From: Paralithodes platypus
Taxonomy: Eukaryota; Arthropoda; Malacostraca; Decapoda; Lithodidae
Length of the DNA: 64,000 nt
NCBI GenBank assembly: GCA_032716605.1
Contig: CM064505.1
Span: 45,760,097-45,824,096 of the forward strand
Reading direction: 5' to 3'
Positions within the stretch are counted from its first letter, which is position 1. Each line of letters starts with the position of its first letter. Positions 1 to 10,222 of this stretch are shown here, one piece after another. Made by a program: the position numbers and the translations under genes. The notes beneath the pieces were generated by a model. That model searched no databases. It saw only the letters and a list, made by a program, of their open reading frames with translations, and was not told the DNA's origin.

Positions 1-26
1 ACCCAGAACATAAGCATCTAAACCAA
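1..26 (-). mobile_element. tRNA-derived SINE, cut by the window edge
   Basis: Reverse complement GGTTTAGATGCTTATGTTCT matches 38414-38440. Confidence 0.6.
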
Positions 27-137
27 ATTGTCTACATACAACATCATCCAAGGTAGCCCTATCCTAAAATCTCGCCAAGGCCTCTAGCACTGTGAAATGT
101 CTAATCAAAAGCATACACCTTCCAATCGAGGTCTTAC

Positions 138-298
138 CTGCGCTGGTTCCTTGATAAGTCCGTCTTGTGAACCAAGGTAGATGTAGACAGCACCATGACC
201 CTGGTACGGAGCACCCACCGCCACGTCTGTGTACCCATCGTGGTTCAGGTCACCCATGGAGGTCATAGAGAACCCAAACCTTGTCTCTCCCGCCGCAC
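138..298 (-). CDS. Integrin alpha subunit, exon for propeller blade 5
   Basis: Internal exon of a cell-surface matrix receptor, 161 bp. The minus-strand frame reads [16 protein letters not shown], then [21 protein letters not shown], ending LIKEPAQ. This is a full FG-GAP repeat: an FG start, a calcium loop DxNxDxxxD (DLNHDGYTD) and the VGAP/YIY strands. The acceptor is a pyrimidine-rich tract ending CAG after base 298, and the donor is GTAAGA below base 138. The exon takes one base (G) from the previous exon to make Gly and ends at a codon boundary (phase 0). It joins in frame to 10223-10344 across a 9.9-kb intron full of retroelements. It is the last exon before the window edge, so blades 6-7 and the rest of the receptor lie to the left. 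Integrin alpha identity is near certain. Confidence 0.95.
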
Positions 299-774
299 CT
301 GAGAGTCACATCGGTAAGTTAGCTCATACTAAAAGATTAAGTAAGGTACAGTATAATACAATGAAAGGCCAGGTTTTGTACCTACATAGCCAAATCCTTT
401 TTTCACTGGCAATATTAAGTGAAAAATGACCACTATACAGGAATAAAACAGAGTTTCAATGTACGTACCAGTAGGATGTGTATAATAACAGGCTCATTAT
501 TGATTCTAAGTTTGTTTTAAGAACAGGTAAGGTAAAATAATTAATCAAACCTTGATAGGCAAGGTTAAATTCAAGATCAGGTAATTCAAGGATTTTAGAA
601 GACCGTGATAGGCCTAAGTATTTTATGTCATCTGCAAGTGTGCTATGTTAAACTAGGCCAATGGTGGGGAAATACTTGGTTGATTGGGAATTGATATACT
701 GTATAACAAATCTAATGATATCTCAATTGGCTACTAGGAAGCTCAAGCTGTAAACATCAAAATTAAACATTAAA

Positions 775-1258
775 AGTGTTTGTGGAGTGCAGTGGCCTAA
801 AGCCATGTTGTGTTGGAGCTAGGGGTAGGTCAGGTGTAATTAGTTGTAATACTAGGCGTTCCATGACTTTGGAGGGGGAGCAAAGGAGTGTGATGGGGCG
901 GTGCGAGGAGGGTAGCGTGGGGTCTTTGTTGGGTTTGGGGAAAGTGATGATGATACCATGCTTCCAAATGTCTGGTATTGTGTTGTGTGAATAGCTGTAG
1001 TTTGATATGCAAGCACTCACTAACATATCAAACTACAGCTATTCACACAACACAATACCAGACATTTGGAAGCATGGTATCATCATCACTTTCCCCAAAC
1101 CCAACAAAGACCCCACGCTACCCTCCTCGCACCGCCCCATCACACTCCTTTGCTCCCCCTCCAAAGTCATGGAACGCCTAGTATTACAACTAATTACACC
1201 TGACCTACCCCTAGCTCCAACACAACATGGCTTTAGGCCACTGCACTCCACAAACACT
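775..1258. repeat. 234-bp inverted repeat at the LINE 5' end
   Basis: Arms 775-1008 and 1025-1258 are reverse complements with a 16-nt loop at 1009-1024. The centre reads GTAGTTTGATAT, loop, ATATCAAACTAC. Translations of the two arms are identical over 78 residues. The left arm is joined to the target duplication by an 8-nt filler (767-774). Confidence 0.95.
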
Positions 1259-2719
1259 CTTCTCACAGACCTTACACAAAGAGCTTTCGACGGCATCAAT
1301 TCAGCTAGACCACCACACAGATCACTATTAGCCACACTCGACATTAGTAAAGCCTTCGATGCCATCCCCCGCCACAACCTAACAAACAAAATCTACAACA
1401 CAAACATGCACAACAACACAAAACGGTGGCTGGCCAACTTCCTAGCAGGCAGATGTGCACACGTATCTTTTGCCGGTCAGTCATCTAAAATCAGAAACTT
1501 TCCAAACGGAGTCCCACAAGGATCCGTCCTATCGCCCGCACTCTTCAATCTGTACATGCACGATATAACTACACCCAATACGCCCCAAATAAACTTAGCC
1601 TCCTATGCAGATGACATAACACTCACATGCACACACCATGACCCAAAAAGAGCAACAGATCTCCTTCAACCCTATCTCAACACACTACATGGCTGGTGCA
1701 CTACAAACAGACTTAATCTAGCCCCAGCCAAATCCACCGCAACCCTGCTCACAAGTTGGACAGGAGAACACGAATACATCCCTCAACTCACCATAAACAA
1801 CACACCCCTAACACATACACACACACCCAAAATCCTAGGAGTAACATATGATACTCATATGACATTCAAACAGCACACCACAAACATTAAAAAGAAACTG
1901 ACACCCAGACTTAACGCCCTCAGGTCACTTGCTCACACAAAATTTGGACACAACAAAGAAACTACCACCACAGTATATAAACAATACATAAGATCAGTGA
2001 TGGAATACGCAAGCCCAGCCTGGGCTTCTAACCTAGCTGAAACACATCATAAGACCTTACAGACTATTCAAAACAAAGCCCTGAAGATCATTACAGGCTG
2101 CACAGCTACTGCACCCACAGATCACCTACATCAAGAAACCAAAATCCTCAAAGTCAAACACCATCTGGACATGAGAGGCACTCAATTCCTGGCAGCAGCC
2201 TCCACGAACCAAGACCACCCACTAAACTACATGGCAACACACCCACAGACACCAAGAAATATCAAAACAACACCCAGCACACGGTATCACACACAATTAT
2301 TGTCCTCTCTCCCTCCCTGCCCACCCCGAACCAACTTCCAGAAGCACATCCATACTCATATCTCTCACCGATCCATCCACTCACTCACAGACAACACACA
2401 GCTGCATGCACGACCTCCCGAAATCCATCCTTCCGAATCCTCCCTTCCTCGCGAGGACAGAGTCCACCTGGCCAGGCTGAGATGCGGACACCATCCAGCT
2501 CTCCTGAGCTATCAGAAGAGACTGGATGACTCCGTTGTCGACGCCTGCCCGGGATGTAACACAGCACCCCATACCATTAAACACATCATAGAAGACTGCA
2601 TTTCACACAACCACTTACGCCAACAACACAATCTACACTCAATGAGAGCTCTGTGGGAAAGCCCGATCGTGGCCATGGCCTTTCTCAGGGACTCGGGGCT
2701 GTTCGGCCAGGCAGCTTAG
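1025..2719 (+). CDS. LINE reverse transcriptase, truncated at the N-terminus
   Basis: An open frame of about 565 residues. Motifs in order: FPKPNKDP and HRPITLLC (RT motif 1-2), LDISKAFDAIP (motif A, catalytic Asp), GVPQGSVLSPALFNLYMHDI (motif B), YADDITLT (motif C, YADD), LNLAPAKS, ILGVTYD, then the thumb with VMEYASPAW. The C-terminal domain has LARLRCGHH and a Cys-His cluster CPGCNTAPHTIKHIIEDC. This layout is typical of jockey/R1/I-superfamily LINEs. The frame is uninterrupted, which suggests recent insertion. Translation of the first six residues comes from the hairpin loop. The full-length element would also carry ORF1 and an AP endonuclease, absent here. Confidence 0.9.
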   Translation: MSNYSYSHNTIPDIWKHGIIITFPKPNKDPTLPSSHRPITLLCSPSKVMERLVLQLITPDLPLAPTQHGFRPLHSTNTLLTDLTQRAFDGINSARPPHRSLLATLDISKAFDAIPRHNLTNKIYNTNMHNNTKRWLANFLAGRCAHVSFAGQSSKIRNFPNGVPQGSVLSPALFNLYMHDITTPNTPQINLASYADDITLTCTHHDPKRATDLLQPYLNTLHGWCTTNRLNLAPAKSTATLLTSWTGEHEYIPQLTINNTPLTHTHTPKILGVTYDTHMTFKQHTTNIKKKLTPRLNALRSLAHTKFGHNKETTTTVYKQYIRSVMEYASPAWASNLAETHHKTLQTIQNKALKIITGCTATAPTDHLHQETKILKVKHHLDMRGTQFLAAASTNQDHPLNYMATHPQTPRNIKTTPSTRYHTQLLSSLPPCPPRTNFQKHIHTHISHRSIHSLTDNTQLHARPPEIHPSESSLPREDRVHLARLRCGHHPALLSYQKRLDDSVVDACPGCNTAPHTIKHIIEDCISHNHLRQQHNLHSMRALWESPIVAMAFLRDSGLFGQAA

Positions 2720-2866
2720 GGAACAACAACAACAACAACAACAACAACATCAAAATTAAGCAGAAGTACAGAAATGTGTGGACTTGTTAATGGCTGTAAT
2801 TTATGTTGACCTTGTGTTAATGCATATACAGTATGTATGTGCTGTGAATGTATATTAGGTTTTATT

Positions 2867-3030
2867 TCTTCTCCTGGGTGACCTGGATGTGTGTGAGGTT
2901 GTGCTTTTTATCTGTGTTTATTTGTTGTTTTATGTTGTTTTTGTGTTTTCCCTGTTCTTGCTCTGTCTTGAGTCGGCTACCCCCAAATATGGGGATTGGG
3001 CCTGAGCATATAGCTAGATAGATAGATTTC
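2867..3030 (+). repeat. Interspersed repeat with GGGCTCTGTCTCGAGTC-like core and GATA tail
   Basis: Shares a T-rich body (TTTTGTGTTTTCCC), the core CTCTGTCTTGAGTCGGC and a tail ending TAGATAGATAGAT with copies at 10463-10640 (minus) and 62935-63075 (plus). It looks like the 3' end of a retroelement; no coding part is seen. Confidence 0.6.
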
Positions 3031-3539
3031 AGCCAATTATGAATGTCTACAGCTTGCAAATTCTTATAGCCCAAATCTTGCAAGTGGTCCATTAAGTATA
3101 CTTGTTCAAAGTTTCATTCATGATAAATAATTTGGTTGGTTAATGTGCATGGCCATATTTGACATCTTGTAATTTAAACACGAGGAGCACAGTATAAAAA
3201 AATATTAATTTTAGACTCAATATTTCTATAAACTTATCCTGTTACTGGCAAAGTGTCTATAATATGAAACGTTAAATTATACTAAAGATACCAAAACAAT
3301 AGAAGAATATTAGTATGCCTTGAAATTCACTATGATTATGAGAAACTCTGAAAAAAAACAAAGACAAAGAATTATGGAAAAAAAAATAAACTGTAAATAA
3401 AACATGCAAAGACAAGAAAGATTACAATAATTACAACTTTTGATGAACTACAGAACAGTAATACCGGGGCTATCTCCTCTTCTACCGTAAATACCCTATC
3501 AATAATACAGGGGGGGAAGATAGGAAAACAATATACCAT

Positions 3540-3765
3540 TACTTTAGTCTCTTCATTATACGTGGGCCAAAAATCTTAACTTGTAACCTCTTGTAACTCA
3601 GAAAGGGCTGGAGCAAACGGGCTGTAATTGTCCACCACACCTGTTAAATGGATGACGTTTTCCAAATGGTAGAAATAACAGCTCAATTACTGAAGTCCTT
3701 AATGAGTTATGAGAATTTGGGGTTGGAATTTCTCACCTACCAATAATGAGCTTGGTAAATAATCT
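3540..3765. mobile_element. PAL3 palindromic MITE copy
   Basis: Contains the family landmarks TAACCTCTTGTAACTCAGAA, GGGCTGGAGCAAACGGGCTG and the mirrored right half ending in CACCTACCAATAATGAG. Decayed copy. Confidence 0.55.
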
Positions 3766-3814
3766 ATCTGGTTTAAGCTGGCGGTAAATTGCTATGTCCA
3801 CATCTTAAATACTC

Positions 3815-3945
3815 AGTTGATAGCGTAATGGTTAGTGCGCAAAATTTTAGTGTGAGTATCCTAGGTTCGAATCCTTGAAGTACCACATGTATTCATTAGT
3901 TTCACCGTTTCATTAATTAGGCTTATTTGTAAGTTAATTATCAAT
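3815..3945 (+). mobile_element. tRNA-derived SINE (GCGTAATGGTTAGTGCGC family)
   Basis: A-box-like TAGCGTAATGGTTAGTGCGC and a B box GGTTCGAATCC at tRNA spacing, followed by a shared AT-rich body (CATGTATTCATTAG, TTATTTGTAAGTTAATTA). Minus-strand copies at 4010-4142 and 11525-11672 share the same body. Confidence 0.75.
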
Positions 3946-3996
3946 GTTTACGGCCCCAACTTTCTTATAGCCTAAAACTTGCAAGTGGTGAATTAA
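3945..3996 (+). repeat. Terminal fragment of the CAACTTCCTTATAGCC palindromic repeat
   Basis: Matches the arms of the palindrome at 17783-18025 (CCCCAACTTTCTTATAGCC, then CTTGCAAGTGGT). A similar fragment lies at 3048-3095. Confidence 0.5.
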
Positions 3997-4009
3997 TTCA
4001 TATTATCAC

Positions 4010-4142
4010 CAACCCACCAATTAACTTACAAATAAACTTAATTAATGAAATCAATGAATTTAATGAATATATGTGGTACTCCAAGGATTCAAACCTAGGA
4101 TACTCACACCAAAATTCAGCACACTAACCATCACACTACCAA
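4010..4142 (-). mobile_element. tRNA-derived SINE, inverted copy
   Basis: Reverse complement of the 3815-3945 family: B box reverse GGATTCAAACC, then CTAACCATCACACTACC. The two copies face each other about 65 bp apart and could form a hairpin. Confidence 0.7.
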
Positions 4143-4230
4143 GTCTTGACATGCTGCTAAGGGATTCATTTACGGTCAGCTTAAAAACAAACAGACAATA
4201 GAGAACATTATACTCACTGCTAAGAGATGA

Positions 4231-4376
4231 AGTGTATTCAAGCTAGCCTGGCAAAAATTGGTAACGCTGTCTTTATATAGTCACTATTAAACAAAGGCAG
4301 CATCACACAAGCAGCTTAGAAAAGAAGTATAGAAAGGCAGTGTTACCAGTTTCTGCCAGGTTAGCTTGAAGACACT
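4231..4376. mobile_element. 146-bp palindromic MITE
   Basis: Arms of about 48 bp: AGTGTATTCAAGCTAGCCTG on the left, and the reverse complement of the right arm reads AGTGTCTTCAAGCTAACCTG, continuing to CTGTCTTTATAT / CTGCCTTTCTAT. About 90% arm identity by eye; no coding capacity. Confidence 0.7.
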
Positions 4377-4727
4377 TAAATACAATATGAAAAAAGGAGA
4401 TCTAATGAAACCATCACCAAAAGTTACCATTGCATTAATGTTGTCAACTGTCATAAAAATCACCCTAACCAACACTACCATTCTGATTTGTGTGTATGAT
4501 TTAAAAGGGAAAATTTATTTTGCTTAATTATATTTAGTATTTTTTATATATTTATTGAGGAAAAACTTCCACATAGTGGAAGAAGCATTGTGGCACGGGC
4601 AAAGGGAGCATATCTTGACAAAGTAGCCTGTAGGTGTTTCTGTCATGGCCATACTTTAGTGAGAGTTTTCCAGGGGGAAACAAGGCGTCGGAGTTGATGA
4701 TGTTAATATTTAAGTCTTAGAGGTAGA

Positions 4728-4795
4728 AAATTGTCTAATGGTAATCAGAAGACGCTGAAACTTACACCACGGCGCTGAAGGGGTTAAAACTACAT
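4728..4795. mobile_element. TTAA-C MITE, right-end fragment
   Basis: AAATTGTCTAATGGTAATCA through CTGAAGGGGTTAA matches the right half of the family. Confidence 0.55.
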
Positions 4796-5185
4796 TATCC
4801 CGGTTTGCCACCACATCTTCGAGTAGTGATAATTGCCAGGATAGATAGCATGGATCAGTCTGTGTGTATCCCATGACACTTCTCCAGGGACCAAAGTCCG
4901 CACACCGAGAACCAGCAATTACCATTAGGCAGGAATATGGCATTTTTCACGGAAGGATACTTTTTCTGACGCCAATATGCATGTCAAGATTCGCATGGAA
5001 AGAATAGTTTTTTGTTCAGGGTTTTCCGTACTTCTTGATGAATTGCCTGCCAAGCGAGTCTCATCCAAACTTGACCCAGTAGGAAAATGGGCTTAGATAC
5101 ATAAAAATTAAAACCTAGTAGAAACAAGCAGAGTAGTGTTCCATATGAGGGCGCGATGGTGATTCTTAGGACAAATGGCAACATC

Positions 5186-5398
5186 AACCCCTTGAGGATT
5201 ATAACCCATTTTGTCAGTATTTTCTGGCTATTATTAGATGACCTTATTCAGCTTAGGAAGAACTTGTAGGAGCTAGATAGTTGACAGAGATAGTTTTGAC
5301 CCTTTTGAGTCCTAGAGAGCCTTCCCAAGTTTAATTAAACCATCTAATGATAACCAGAATAAACTGTCAAAATGCGTCATAATCCTCAAGGAGTTAAT
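5186..5398. mobile_element. TTAA-C MITE (piggyBac-like)
   Basis: About 210 bp, palindromic: left CCCCTTGAGGATTATAACCC, right GCGTCATAATCCTCAAGGAG before TTAA. Internal TTCTGGCTATTATTAGATGA mirrored on the right. The left flank is TCAA, a one-base change from TTAA. Confidence 0.75.
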
Positions 5399-5635
5399 AC
5401 ACAATACAGTAGTAGCTATTTTAGTGTTGTTTACATTACACAACTAAAGATAACTAAAGGAAAGATTGGTGTAAATAACCCGTCCCTACACTACGCAGTA
5501 ATTAGGGCTATCAGAACACTACGCATTTCACACCACCTAATTAAAACACTAACCCAGGGAAATTATCAGGGAAGATACCATATTGTTGTGTTATTTTATT
5601 TATAAATTATTATTTTTCTTAAGCGTTGTTTCCAC

Positions 5636-5725
5636 AAAGTGATTTTGATAAGTTGTTTCGTCTTTTTACTGTGTTCGTCCAAGTTTTGGTTTAGTTTATT
5701 TTGCAAGTTTTACATTATAATATGC
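5636..5725. repeat. Interspersed repeat GATTTTGATAAGTTGTTT
   Basis: Starts GATTTTGATAAGTTGTTT and ends near TTTTGCAAGTTTTA. Further copies at 6198-6285 and 11312-11430. Short AT-rich non-coding family of unknown class. Confidence 0.5.
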
Positions 5726-6639
5726 TTAGAAAAACTAATACATGTAATAAGATTATGTTTTAAGCATATTTAATTAAATGGCACACTAGGTTGTTTGGTC
5801 TCAGGCAGCTTCCTATGTTAGTCCTTTAAGTCATTAGATCAATTGGCAGATATTGTCATATCTTTATAAGTCTCCCTCTTTGTGCCACTCTCTCCATGTT
5901 CTTGAAGATGCTTCTCTTCAGCCAGTTATACTCATCCACTCTCTCTACATGGCTGTACCCCATTAGTCTGCTTATATGCATCTCGATAATACTCCTAATA
6001 ATCAGGCACTGCATAATTTCTTCACTACAGATTCTGTGTCTTGCATTGGTTCCACAGATCTATCTCACCATTTTCATTCAATATAATTTAATTTCAATCT
6101 GTTGACACATTCTTTGCCATTGTGTAGAATATCAATAATACAATACTGTTACCACCAATACACAAGATAGTGGCAGTCACAAATCAAAGTAATTTTCAAG
6201 AATGATTTTGATAAGTTATTTTACCTTTATCTTGTATCGTCCCAGTTTTGGTTTGTTTAGTTTGCAAGTTTTAAATTTTAATTTAAAGAATTATTAAAGC
6301 CAAAATACAGTATCATCTTCCTGTGGTAAAATTCCCTTGGGTTAATGTACCAAGTTACTGCTGACGTGCACCTCTGAGCTACACTTGTCATCATCACCTG
6401 GTGTGTCTGTCCCAACTGTCTGCGCGAACTTGTCCTGAGCAAGACCTAAACCTTGGATAGAAAAGCAGTCGTATGTTGGAATGTGTCTTACAAATGCTGT
6501 CTCAACTACTAAACTAACTCATTAAAAATTTAATATTACTACTAATAAAAATAGAATAGTAATAATAATAATAATAATAATACCTGTACTTGTAATAATA
6601 ATTGACACCTAAATTACCGTACATGAAAAGTATTATTAT

Positions 6640-6766
6640 TGACACAGAAATGGGGCGAAACGTCATAAACTCGCCAAACTAATGGGCCAAACGTCTTAAA
6701 ATCTGAAAACTAATGGGGCTCAACATGAGGAAGAAGGGGGACCAGAAAAACGACCCATTTCCCATT
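6640..6766 (+). mobile_element. TTAA-G element, 3' fragment
   Basis: Contains the internal units AATGGGGCGAAACGTC and CCAAACTAATGGGCC, then CAACATGAGGAAGAAGGGGG; the 5' half is missing. Confidence 0.65.
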
Positions 6767-6809
6767 AATTTTACTTTTATGATCATACACAGGGAGTGTA
6801 AGGGTAGTA

Positions 6810-7321
6810 CAGTAAACCCCCGCTCTTTCGGACTTCAATCTTTCGGAATTCTCAGACTTTCGGACTAGCATATCAATTCGGACTAATGGTTCAGCCTTTC
6901 GGATTTGTCTGAAAGGCTGAGAAAATACCTCCGTCCTTTTTTGGACTACGCTTTTCGGAATACATTTAACTTTGGACTCATGGTTCAGCCTTTCGGATTT
7001 GTCTGAAAGGCTGAGAAAAATTAAATCGCATTCGGACCAAAGAGCCGAGTTTCGGACTTGTCTGGTTAGGTGAATGTGTATTCGGACTTATAAACTTCGG
7101 ACATTATTTCAACCTTTCGGATTTGTCTGAAAGGCCGAGAAAAATTATTTCGCATTCGGACCGAAGAGCTGAGTTTCGGACTTATAAACTTCGGACATTA
7201 TTTCAGCCATTCGGACAAGTCCGAATGGCTGAAGTGTGAGTTCGGACTCGGCCCTTTCGGACTTTTGACACTTTCGGACAGGGGTTTCCCCCAATTAGTC
7301 CGAAAGAGCGGGGTTCTACTG
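6810..7321. mobile_element. pogo/Tigger-like non-autonomous DNA transposon (512 bp)
   Basis: Terminal inverted repeats CAGTAAACCCCCGCTCTTTC at the left, and CAGTAGAACCCCGCTCTTTC as the reverse complement of the right end, both continuing GGAC. It is flanked by TA on each side (6808-6809, 7322-7323), the mariner/pogo target. The interior is built from repeated TTCGGACTT blocks and CAGCCTTTCGGATTTG hairpins. No transposase frame is present. Confidence 0.85.
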
Positions 7322-7711
7322 TACTTCTTTCTCCTCTATCCCCAAAGAGAGGCTGATTGCACCAATTTATTACATTAAATACTTTCAATAGTAATAATGT
7401 GTCATGATAAGGTCAAATACACTCGTAAATTAACTCTTCATAATAAAAATATATAAATAAATTAATAAATAAATGGTAAACTAAACCAAATCTGTCAGGT
7501 TGAAAAATTTACTATGTATTCTAAAAAATCAACAACAAATATAACAACAAAAAATGGATATGTAACTATTAGGCCAATAAGCTATAACTATTTAATACAA
7601 GTTTAATGTACAGTGAATGTATTGTGTTGCAAATAACTGTAGTGAATTTACTTCAAAGGTCAATTGTTCTATCTATTAAAATATGAAGCCTTCTATATTA
7701 CTGCTATACTG

Positions 7712-8165
7712 TAGGTAGTGCCAACGAACTTGACAAAAATCTTGATCCCTGACCTCTTTGTAGCTCAAAAGGACCTTGATCAAACTGGCTGTAACAACAA
7801 ACTCCCACGGCGAGTAAGAGACATGATGGACAGCTCGTTAGACAACTTCAAGAGAGCCCTAGATGTCGAACTGCAAAAAGTGCCAGACGAGCCCATCCTC
7901 GCAAGGGAGCGAGCTGTCGCTTCAAACAGTCTACTGCACCAAATCACCACCCATAACGAGGGGCGTCGCGCTCCTTGGTGCCGCTAGAAGAGCGGCGAAC
8001 ACATCCAAAGGTATCCAAAGGTAAGGTATCCAAACCTATTTCCTGATGGACTCTTCCCAAATGATAGAAATGTCAGCCCGATTGCTTTCATTCATTTCAA
8101 GTTATAAGAAGTTATAAGAAGTTAAGGGGTCAAAGTTATTGTCAAGTTCGTTGGCGCTACTTATA
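7712..8165. mobile_element. Palindromic element related to PAL3, split by a LINE fragment
   Basis: Left arm 7712-7775 (TAGTGCCAACGAACTTGACA) and right arm ending 8165, whose reverse complement starts TAGCGCCAACGAACTTGACA. Between the arms lies a LINE C-terminal fragment. Confidence 0.65.
7775..7987 (+). pseudogene. LINE ORF2 C-terminal fragment
   Basis: About 70 residues reading NKLPRRVRDMMDSSLDNFKR, then ALDVELQKVPDEP and ASNSLLHQITTHN. The W/N.LP..VR....S...FK..LD.....PDEP pattern is the usual end of LINE ORF2 proteins. It is a different family from the LINE at 767-2745. No RT domain is present. Confidence 0.65.
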
Positions 8166-8288
8166 CCAGTACTTTTTGTAATTCCACTATGCATGTGAGT
8201 AATGGATTGTATTCAGGGATAATCTTCATCGGTAAAGTATTCAATACCACAAGGTGAGACATTGTGACCCTTACGCTTGTATTCTTAA

Positions 8289-8492
8289 CCCCTTTAGTAC
8301 CGAGTTGTCCCTAACATTATAATCTGGATATTACTAGAAGATTTTATGCAGCTTAGGGAGGACGTATAGCAATTAAAAGCCTTCAAACTATCTCAATTAT
8401 CCATTTAAACTATCACGGTTTCCTCTTAAGCTGCATAAAATTGTCTAAATAGAGCTGGAATAAAACAAAATGCATCCTAGGTAAGGAAGGGG
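8289..8492. mobile_element. TTAA-C MITE (piggyBac-like)
   Basis: Flanked by TTAA at 8285-8288 and 8493-8496. Left end CCCCTTTAGTACCGAG, right end GGTAAGGAAGGGG; arms share AGATTTTATGCAGCTTAGG. Confidence 0.8.
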
Positions 8493-8606
8493 TTAAAAAT
8501 GTCTTTCCCTTCGCAGCGCCTTTAATGGACAAGATAATGTGAACAAATTACGATATCTTCAGAAATAGCCAAGCTAATCTGTGTACAGTATTATCTGTAA
8601 ACAACA

Positions 8607-9332
8607 ATGCAAGCCCAGCCTGGGCTTCTAACCTAGCTGAAACACATCATAAGACCTTACAGACTATTCAAAACAAAGCCCTAAAAATCATTACAGGCTG
8701 CACAGCTACTACACCCACAAATCACCTACATCAAGAAACAAAAATCCTCAAAGTCAAAGACCATCTGGACATGAGAGGCACTCAATTCCTGGCAGCAGCC
8801 TCCACGAACCAAAACCACCCACTACACTACATGGCAAACACCCTCAGACACCAAGAAATATCAAAACAACACCCAGCACACGGTATCACACACAAATACT
8901 GTCCTCTCTCCCTCCCTGCCCACCCCAAACCAACTTCCAGAAGCACATCCATACTCATATCTCTCGCCGATCCATCCACTCACTCATAGACAACACGCAG
9001 CTGCAAGCACGACCTCCCAAAATCCATCCTTCCAAACCCTCCCTTCCTCGCGAGGACAGAGTCCACCTGGCCAGGCTGAGATGCGGACACCATCCAGTTC
9101 TTATGAGCTATCAGAAGAGACTGGATGACTCCGTCGTTGACACCTGCCCGGGATGTAACACAGCACCCCATACCATTAAACACATCATAGAAGACTGCAT
9201 TTCACACAACCACTTATGCCAACAACACAATCTACACTCAATGAGAGCTCTGTGGGAAAGCCCGATCATGGCCATGGCCTTCCTCAGGGACTCGGGGCTG
9301 TTCGGCCAGACAGCTTAGGGAACAACAACAAC
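8607..9332 (+). pseudogene. Second 5'-truncated copy of the (AAC)n-tailed LINE
   Basis: Matches 2007-2740 of the first LINE closely, from GCAAGCCCAGCCTGGGC to the stop and AAC tail. It covers the thumb and C-terminal CPGCNTAPHTIKHIIEDC domain. A one-base change near 8832 shifts the frame (MATHPQTP region), so the protein is broken. The left junction lies in AAACAACAAT and the tail in AACAACAACAC, so any target duplication is hidden in AAC repeats. Antisense to the integrin gene. Confidence 0.9.
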
Positions 9333-9394
9333 ACTCATTCCTACAGCATTCGTTCGTTATCAGGCACTGGGAAGGGAAAGAATAGATTAAGAAT

Positions 9395-9560
9395 ACCACC
9401 CTTAGTCTCTTGTAACTCAGGGAGGGCTGGAGGAAACAGGCTGTATATTTCATCATCCATTTCCTGATTGACTTGTAGAAATGTCAGTTTAATTGCTCAA
9501 GTGCGATTAAAGTTATATGTTCTTTGGGGGTCCACATTTCTAGCCTTGTTATACTAAATA
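9395..9560. mobile_element. PAL3 palindromic MITE copy (decayed)
   Basis: TCTTGTAACTCAGGGAGGGC, ACAGGCTGTATATTTC and a mirrored right half. Confidence 0.55.
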
Positions 9561-9706
9561 GAATATATGTGGTTGCCAATCAAGGCGATCAGGTTGAGCT
9601 TCAAAGAACAGACAAGCAGTTACCAAGAGTGCTGGAAATAGCTTGAACTTATCGAATAGCCTAGTCCATATACTGTATCTAGGGTACCTGAATGAGAGGG
9701 TAGTGT

Positions 9707-9839
9707 CAAGTGGCTTCGGTCACCCGGGCTTTGTTAGTGGTAAGCAGGGAGGGTTTTGTGGGGGCGCTCATTTGTGGCCTTGGCCTTGCTCGGAACCTTG
9801 GGGTTGTTCGGCCAGGCAGCCTGGGGAACAACAACAACT
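9707..9839 (+). mobile_element. Short (AAC)n-tailed retroelement, truncated
   Basis: About 130 bp nearly matching the last part of the 515-bp element at 49779-50293 (GTGGCTTCGGTCACCCGGGC through GGCCAGGCAGCCTGGGGAAC, then AAC repeats). Its final 60 bp also resemble the 3' end of the LINE at 767-2745. Confidence 0.75.
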
Positions 9840-10222
9840 GGACTTATGGATGCACCATATTGTTTCTACCTCACGCTTTACCCCATAGCACACCATTAAT
9901 CGTACACTTAATATATTAGCTTACATTATATACCTTATAATATTCTATTAATGCCTCTTTTTATTTTGTCATCCATCAGTCTATATCTATCAGGGCACTT
10001 AAGGCCCTGGGGGCATATTGTTTCTGACTCCTTGGACCCCGTATGTTGCCACTCTCTATATAAAGGCACTCTAACTGTACCTAGTTCCCTGACTATTACA
10101 AGTTAGGTACAGTTAAAGTGGCAAGGATGGTACGTGCCTCCAGCAATTTAAAATTTGCCTTGTATTATTTAAAATGTACCAAACTTGAAAAAAACAAAAA
10201 CAGCGTGAATGAAAGCACCAAC
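9840..10222. other. Unclassified intron sequence
   Basis: AT-rich; contains a local GTACAGTTAAAGTGG / CTAACTGTACCTAG inverted pair near 10070-10120. Nothing else recognised. Confidence 0.5.

Larger units (their letters stand above)
767..2745 (+). mobile_element. 5'-truncated jockey/I-type LINE with inverted 5' duplication and (AAC)n tail
   Basis: A non-LTR retrotransposon insertion bounded by a 14-bp direct repeat, AACATCAAAATTAA, at 753-766 and 2746-2759 (target-site duplication; the first bases overlap the AAC tail). The body from 1025 encodes the reverse transcriptase and C-terminus. The 5' end (775-1008) is an inverted copy of 1025-1258. The 3' end is a stop codon at 2717-2719 followed almost at once by nine AAC units. 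It sits antisense in an integrin intron. No endonuclease or ORF1 remains. Confidence 0.9.
299..10222 (-). other. Integrin alpha intron between blade-4 and blade-5 exons
   Basis: A 9.9-kb intron with two antisense copies of one LINE, a pogo-like element, PAL3, TTAA-C and SINE copies, all listed separately. Between them, 299-752, 2760-2866, 3100-3540, 4377-4727 and 7324-7711 are AT-rich sequence in which I recognise nothing. Confidence 0.85.
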
